From NCBI GenBank assembly GCA_030544215.1, contig JARZZO010000002.1, positions 23,125,395 to 23,189,394 of the forward strand: a stretch of 64,000 nt of DNA, read 5' to 3'. This DNA is from Zantedeschia hybrid cultivar (taxonomy: Eukaryota > Streptophyta > Magnoliopsida > Alismatales > Araceae). A program made the translations under genes and the position numbers. Shown here piece by piece: positions 58,701 through 64,000 of the stretch. Every line of letters begins with the position of its first letter. Position 1 is the first letter of the stretch. The notes beneath the pieces were generated by a model that saw nothing but the letters and a program-made list of their open reading frames with translations, made no database searches and had not been told where the DNA came from.

Positions 58701-59915
58701 TTTTCGATTGGACATCCTAAAAAATAATAAAAATTCAAAAACCAATGCTAGATGAACAGTAATATACTATTCATTGGGGATTGATTTTTTAATTTTCATA
58801 AATAAAAAATTGGAAGCTTCTAACATGACTTACATGTTCATATAATTCGATTTTCGATCAGACATCTCAAAAAAAAAAAAATTCAAAAACTGGGCACCAA
58901 TGAATAGTAGTGTACTATTCATCGGGGGCTCTATTTTTATCTTTCCATATTTTTTGATATTTTCCTGACATGTCCTACATGCCTATCCAAACTGACCCTC
59001 AGTTGGGAAGAAAATGGGCTCCGTTCTCACGGGCTGGATGCCAAAATCAGGATTCTAACGTAGTCAACAAAGCTCATTTTAGGTTGACTGAACTCTTACA
59101 TGTAACTAAATAATCTTTGGTGGAAAAGTTCCAGAAAAATTGCTCCTGTTGGGCCTTTTACGGCCTTCCAAATGGACCCTTACATTGTGCAGACTAATAC
59201 TTCAATGTTAAACCAGCCAATCTAATTTGTTCTTGCAATTCCATTCCGAGGGCCTCTGCGTTTAGGACTTGCCTTTGCCCACATCCCTTTCATTATCTCT
59301 TCACATAGGAACGAGTTTTTTTAGGGTAGCAAATGTTAAGGTGGTCAAGGGTGCACCTGGTTCTACCTAAAACTTTGAATGGAAAAAAAAAAAAAATCTT
59401 TTAAGAAAGCAAACTTATATGAAGAATGAAAAGAGAATTTGTTAGTTACTTATAAAAATATTTTGAATCGCTGTGGAAAAGTGCATTCCGTCTGTGAATG
59501 CCAAAATGAGAAAAAGAGGGGGGGTTAAAGAAATAAAATTTTCGTAAAATGTATTTGAATGAAAAACATTTTTAAGGAAATCAAATTACCAGGAAAATGA
59601 AAATGTAATCGACTTTTTGGTATTTCTGAAAATCTTTTCATTTGTTTGTCTGTCCGTAAAATCTTTTTCTGAAAACCTTTTCATTTATTTATTTTTTCGT
59701 AAAACTTTTTTTTTAAAATGATTTCATACATTTATTTATTTGTACAAAAATTTTCACATTAACAACTGACATAAACTTGACCCTGCAGGCTGGAGAAGAT
59801 GATGAAGCGAACCCAAAGAAGGCAATTAATGTTCGTAGATAGCCAGGTTGGAACAGTGCAGTACCTACAGGACACAAAATCTTCTCCAAATCCTATAGCC
59901 AGGGAGAGTCCAATC
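55708..59915. other. AT-rich repeat-filled stretch, no gene seen
   Basis: About 4.2 kb. Three diverged copies of a ~200-bp repeat with GAAAATATTTTC...TTATTTGTTTGT wording lie near 57445-57660, 57840-58035 and 59530-59760, of a kind common in plant MITEs. Another repeat (58655-58965) is tandemly doubled. A T-run lies at 58262-58283. No coding region is supported. Confidence 0.5.
58655..58965. repeat. Two tandem ~148-bp units with short palindromes
   Basis: Each unit holds the order CATGT-C-ATAATT-GATTTTCGAT, an A-run, ATTCAAAAAC and a palindrome: TGAACAGTA-ATA-TACTATTCA at 58753-58773 and TGAATAGTA-GTG-TACTATTCA at 58901-58921, 148 bp apart. The second palindrome is perfect. Confidence 0.75.
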
Positions 59916-60103
59916 GGCCCTGTTTGATTGCGGTTTAGCCCGCGATTATCCCGAGGTTATCTACTTTTTTGGTTTGAAACGAGGGATAATGTACACGGGT
60001 TAAAAGCGGGTTAATCCCGGTATAACCGGGGTCTGTCCCGGGCCAACCCATCCCAAGGTTTCGGCGGGATACGGGTTATCACGCATTCGCGCGTTGTTTT
60101 CGA

Positions 60104-60402
60104 GGCGCTCTGCGACGCGTCTCGTCTTCCTCCCTGCGCGCGGCGCTGCGTCTCGTCTTCCTCCCTGCGCGCGGCGGTGCTCTGGCGACCGTGGACCGTC
60201 TGCTCGCTGCCACCACCTTCTCTCTGGCTCCGGCGCTGCGTCTCGTCTTCCTCCCTGCGCGCGGCGCTGCTCTGGCGACCGTGGACCGTCTGCTCGCTGC
60301 CACAACCTTCTCTCTGGCTCCGAGGCGCTCTGTGACGCTTCTCTTCTTCCTCCCTGCGCGCGGCGCTGCTTTGGCGACCGTGGACCGTCTGCTCGCTCTC
60401 TA
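60104..60402 (+). repeat. GC-rich tandem repeat, ~90-99 bp unit
   Basis: TGGCGACCGTGGACCGTCTG recurs at about 60183, 60273 and 60372, and CTCCCTGCGCGCGGCG at four places. The overlapping frames (287 aa plus, 227 and 185 aa minus) read these repeats and show no domain, so they are not annotated as genes. Confidence 0.8.
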
Positions 60403-61159
60403 GCCACCACCTCTCCTCTTCCTCTCTGGCTCGGAGGCGCTGCTCTGCCGACCGTGGAGGCGTTGCTCCTGCGTACCCGCTGTCCGCCGCTGGCTTCGAC
60501 GCGCTTCTCCTTCGCGAGAAGGCTCCGCCTTCCCCCCGTTCGTTCGTGGTCTTCTCCGTTCTGTGCATACCATCCGGCTGTCGTAGAAGATCTATCAGGT
60601 TCGTCTTCTCCCCTTTCTTTGGCCGGTCGAGGCCGCCATCGTCCTGTCCCCTCCCCCTTCATGAACTTGTGTTCCCAGCGCACTGGGCATGGAGAACATA
60701 TGGGTTCACCTCGGGTGGCTGTCTCTCGTCCTTTCCCTTCCGATGGCCCAGTTGTTCCATGCGCCTCTTCCTATCTCTATGGTGGTTCAACCATGGCGGT
60801 TTCAACGGGAGAAAACGATATCTTTGATTGCGGCAACCACTGCGTTCACCAACATCCATTCTGTTCGAACTCCCACATTTGCGACCATCCCTTCTTCTAC
60901 GAGCAGCGTTTGTTTCCTCCTTTCTGGACCGTGGACCGTCATCCAAAGCACAGGTAGGTTTTTCAAACTCGGACCTGCAGAGGAGGATTTTGTTCACAAA
61001 CCTCCCGATCTTCCCCTTTCCCTGTGTTCGTGTAAAAGTTAAAAAAAAAAATCCTTCTTAGCCTTTACGTCCGACTTATTCTTGCAACCGTTGTGATCTG
61101 GTAAAACGTTATTGTTCGTGCGTGTTCTTGCAATCCGTAAGTCATGTGTTTATATACGG

Positions 61160-61620
61160 TTTTTGTTCTTTTCAACTTATCCTACTGTCACAGATGATGA
61201 CCAAAGCTATGTTGTCGGTCTGTATTAGTTCATGTGCTTTTGGTTGTCTGATTAGGTTGAAAATTTTCGTATTAATTATTTTAGGTTCCTGCCCGTATAC
61301 CTATTTTATTTATTTTGTTTCGGCAGGATTTAGTACATGCTTGTTTGTTCTTTCCAGCCTTTTTTACTGTCACAGATCTTGACCAAAATTTCACATTTGT
61401 TGATTATTAGTTCGTACGGTTGTTGTTCTGTCATTTGTTTGAAAATAGACATATGAATTGATTTAGGCCGGTTAATTTAGGTCTGTCCCCTGTCCCCCTA
61501 TATGTATTTTTCATACATACAATCCTTATTCTTTCAATCCTTGTTCTTCCCGGCTTACTTTACTGTCACAGATGATGGCCAAAATATCAGCTTTGCTGAT
61601 TATTAATTCCTGTGATTTTT
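61160..61620 (+). repeat. Three diverged ~190-bp units in the region before ORF1
   Basis: TACTGTCACAGAT(GATG)xCCAAA occurs at 61183, 61365 and 61561, with similar following text (TTGATTATTA, AATTxATTTAGG). AT-rich and probably intronic or leader DNA of the Harbinger-like element. Confidence 0.6.
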
Positions 61621-61830
61621 GTTGTCGGATTTGCTTCAAAATTTTCATAAGAATTAATTTAGGTCTATCCCCCTAAAGCCATTTAAGTCAGTGAGTGGGT
61701 CTATGCTGGCCTATGTTCGAGTGATCTATTTTCATGCATGCTTGGTTACCCAATCTCATTATACATGTTGTATGACTACTCACATGTCAACTGTAGGTGT
61801 GATTTACGTTCGCATCCGTCAATTGTCAGG

Positions 61831-63150
61831 ATGTCTCAGTCAGGTAAAAACATAAACTTATGTATACAACTACTTTCCACTTAGATTTTCTATATGCATG
61901 GCATGCATACATCCTGTCCTACATCTTGTGCTATTGTACTAACCCTAAATGGTGTACCTTGCTTCCTACTTGAATATGTTAGACTCGAGAGGGAAGGCTC
62001 GGGTCGGTAATTGGACCCCCCGCCAGGACAGGATACTAGTTAACTTATTAGTGGATCAATACCATAAACATCATTGCCATCAGGGGACTTTTAAAAAGCA
62101 TGTTTGGACCGAGATCATGGTCCCCTTTAATGAAGCCACACATCTCAATATGGATCAGGACAATTTGTCCAATCGTTGGAAGAATATTAAGAGAACTTAT
62201 CGAGAGTATCTACAATTGATAGATCGTAGTGGTTGGGGTTGGGATGACACCACCAATATGCCCATCCCTTCTGCCAATGATGCATGGGAAGATGCTATTG
62301 CGGTATGTGCGTAGACTCCCACAATTTCAATATTTCGACCTAATACTTGTGTAAAAAAAAACAGCACCTGATTTTTTTTGTCTTTTTTGCACAGTCAAAT
62401 CCTAAATACAAGGCATTCTTTGGAAAACCGTTTGAGTTGAAAGCGGAGTTGGATCTCATATGTGGGAAGAGCACGACTCGGGGGAGTCTATTCTTCGGTT
62501 CAAATCAAGTTGTTGATCTTGAACGTAGGAGATCCTTTGGTGACGATGAGGAGAGCCGTACACCGATACGGCCACGGCCAGAACCAATGCCACACCCACA
62601 TACACAACCGGAGCCACATACACAGTCACAGTTTAGTGCCATGGGGGTAGATTCTTTCGGCGATGAGTTTAATCCTTTCAACTTGTCGGCCTCTCAACGT
62701 CAATCTTTCACCGATCTGTTAGGAGAGGACACTCCTCCTACGCGTCACACTCCACAACCAACAGTTCCGACCGATGATGAAGCAATCTCCCCTGCTAAGA
62801 GACGAGCCACCCCTTATTCGTCTACGGGAGGAAAGAGGCGTCGCAAAAGTATTGACTATGCATGTGACTCGTTGAGGGAGTACACTGCTGTTAACAAAGA
62901 GAGGCTGAAAATGTGTGAACTGTTGAGCCCTCATTCATCATCACAAGCGTATGCCCACGAGGAGCAAGCAGTTCGAGAGTGTATACTTAAGTTGAAATCT
63001 CTGCCGGGCTTTACTCGTGAATTACTTTACAGTGGAGCTGGTCTCTTCATGGAGCCAAAAAATCGGGTGGTCTTCTTGGCACTAGATGATGAGGACAAGT
63101 TGGGATGGATCTACCACCAGATTAAAATTGCACCTGCACCACCCCAGTGA
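61831..63150 (+). CDS. Myb/SANT-like DNA-binding domain protein (Harbinger ORF1-type), three exons
   Basis: Predicted CDS join(61831..61843, 61983..62302, 62395..63150), 362 aa. Donors TCAG|GTAAAA and GCG|GTATGT and acceptors TGTTAG| and TTTGCACAG| give in-frame joins. Start MSQSDSRGKARVGNWTPRQD. Residues about 12-110 form a Myb/SANT-like (Myb_DNA-bind_3) domain: NWTPRQDRILVNLLVDQ, NRWKNIKRTYREYLQL, SGWGWDDTTNMPIPSANDAW. A proline/histidine-rich linker, a basic GGKRRRKS nuclear signal near 225 and a helical C-terminus follow. ORF1 proteins of PIF/Harbinger elements bind DNA and help bring the transposase to the nucleus; host LIMYB-like proteins share the domain. No break is seen. Very short exon 1 is the weakest part; the ATG at 61949 is the alternative start. 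Confidence 0.8.
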
Positions 63151-63363
63151 TAGTGCTATGACCTTATGTGACTGTTATTTGTACTATGTTGTGACACTTT
63201 TCCCCATTTTGGACATGCTATGTTTGGGAGCAGTTGTAGGACTATTATGTTTATTGCTTTCTATTTTCTTGCATGCTGTGTACTGTACTCTCGTATGTTA
63301 AATTACACGAAGTCCTATTTTATCCTACATGCCTTTATTGCAGGATATTGAGTATCTCCAGAA

Positions 63364-63720
63364 ATGGGCAAGTATAAATGCTATGTAGTATGGGTTGGGC
63401 GCTGCCCAGGTGTGTACTACAGTTGGGCTGAGTGCTATGCCCAAGTAAATGGTTATCCAGGTGCCAGGTTTAAAGGTTTCACATCAATGGAAGACGCAAA
63501 CGATGCATTTCGGGGTACCGTAGCTGGGAGTTCTATTCCTCCTTTAGTGGCAGCATGCACCGGTGTTACGGCACCTCATCTGCCTCAAACAATGGAGATG
63601 AATCCTACATCCGTACGAATGCAGAATGTTGTTGTCGTCTCTATTTGCATCATGTTACTAATCTTCCTGTTGTTATTCTTAATCTTGGTTGGCCTAGTGA
63701 TTTTATTAGCGCGTGCATAG
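63364..63720 (+). CDS. Small protein: RNase H1-type hybrid-binding (viroplasmin-like) domain plus C-terminal membrane anchor
   Basis: 118 aa. Residues 2-50 match the RNase H1 N-terminal hybrid-binding / caulimovirus viroplasmin fold: KYKCYVVWVGRCPGVYYSWAECYAQVNGYPGARFKGF then TSMEDANDAF. In RNase H1 this module binds RNA/DNA hybrids, but no RNase H catalytic domain follows. Residues about 87-118 are a strongly hydrophobic tail (VVVVSICIMLLIFLLLFLIL), suggesting a tail-anchored membrane protein. An in-frame stop lies just upstream, and a TTTATTGCAG acceptor-like site at 63343 suggests a spliced 5' UTR. It sits between ORF1 and the next ORF of a Harbinger-like element on the same strand. Role unknown. 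Confidence 0.7.
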   Translation: MGKYKCYVVWVGRCPGVYYSWAECYAQVNGYPGARFKGFTSMEDANDAFRGTVAGSSIPPLVAACTGVTAPHLPQTMEMNPTSVRMQNVVVVSICIMLLIFLLLFLILVGLVILLARA

Positions 63721-63908
63721 ACGCCTGCATGGTGTCTTGTTATGTTATCATGTTTTCATGTCTTCATGCTGCATTGTTCTCTACTTTCTTCTTTGTCATG
63801 TAAGTTCTATATGTTAAAGACATTACTCTTAATTGTTATCCGAATTATATGTACTTTGTTTGCTTTACACCTTGCCTATGCCTATAATTTAGTGGCAACG
63901 AATTTGAG

Positions 63909-64000
63909 ATGGGTGTAAATGTAGGGTACCCACACCCAAATTGGGACAACATGCTAAGGGAGATCATTGAAGAGGAGAATGAAGTATTCCTTATCTTCGA
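63909..64000 (+). CDS. Start of a further ORF, cut by the window edge
   Basis: ATG at 63909 opens a frame of 30 codons that stays open to the edge (MGVNVGYPHPNWDNMLREII then an acidic EEENEVFLIF). Position suggests the transposase or another element gene, but the part present carries no diagnostic motif. Confidence 0.35.
   Translation, partial: MGVNVGYPHPNWDNMLREIIEEENEVFLIF

Larger units (their letters stand above)
59916..64000 (+). mobile_element. PIF/Harbinger-like DNA transposon, left part (continues past the window)
   Basis: A GGCCCTGTTTGATTGCGG terminus at 59916 matches the common start of plant PIF/Harbinger elements. Downstream come a GC-rich leader with tandem repeats, a spliced Myb/SANT-like ORF1 gene, a small hybrid-binding-domain gene, and a further ORF cut by the right edge where a DDE transposase could follow. 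The right terminus and target duplication are outside the window, so unity of the element is inferred. Confidence 0.5.

Noticed and set aside
60094..60957. 287-aa plus-strand frame with repeated GDRGPSARCHHLLSGS-type units
   Set aside because: It follows a GC-rich tandem repeat in a transposon leader and competes with equally long minus frames.

Overview
This window is nuclear DNA of a flowering plant. The two host genes have GC-rich exons (CpG-rich, strongly GC third positions) set in AT-rich, transposon-packed intergenic DNA, which points to a monocot, probably a commelinid. That placement is inference; I could not test species. Only two conventional host genes are supported: a DUF677/UPF0496 protein (25536-27278, minus, two exons) and a six-exon cinnamyl-alcohol-dehydrogenase-family enzyme (38783-42892, minus). 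Nearly everything else is mobile or repeated DNA.

Layout. 1-1006: the gag start, primer site and 5' LTR of a minus-strand LTR element that runs off the left edge. 1911-8912: a complete but defective Copia element with 390-bp LTRs and an ATAAT target duplication. 8936-9490: a large foldback. 9954-24502: a 14.5-kb minus-strand Tat/Ogre-type Gypsy element (CTAAT duplication) with dual RNase H and near-identical LTRs. 25.5-27.5 kb: UPF0496 gene with promoter. 29257-32801: a 3.5-kb non-coding insertion between 14-bp direct repeats, with tRNA-like modules facing inward at both ends and a nested hAT MITE. 32.8-35.5 kb: two diverged direct copies of a ~1-kb repeat. 38.8-42.9 kb: CAD gene. 43.9-45.5 kb: foldback and nested MITEs. 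46648-49568: a palindromic retroelement with two inverted 906-bp LTRs and one CCTAG duplication. 50.5-54.9 kb: two hAT-type non-autonomous elements and a tRNA-derived SINE whose body is four 229-bp tandem units. 55.3 kb: a broken Myb/SANT-like gene. 59916 to the right edge: the left part of a PIF/Harbinger-like transposon with a spliced Myb/SANT-like ORF1, a small protein combining an RNase H1/viroplasmin-type hybrid-binding domain with a C-terminal membrane anchor, and the start of a further ORF.

How parts relate. The host genes are independent of each other. The most unusual signals lie in the mobile DNA: (i) an arrayed dyad, GCGTC-N10-GACGC with a fixed 10-nt spacer, occurs about 25 times in two otherwise different elements (the Tat LTRs/UTRs and the 3.5-kb insertion); (ii) the palindromic element with two U5-type termini looks like an integrated hairpin or inverted-dimer cDNA; (iii) the Copia element appears to place its gag start codon inside its LTR and to splice over its own primer site; (iv) the Harbinger-like element carries the hybrid-binding/membrane protein. 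Coordinates of LTRs, target duplications and splice sites were read directly from the sequence; family names come from recognising motifs, without any database search.
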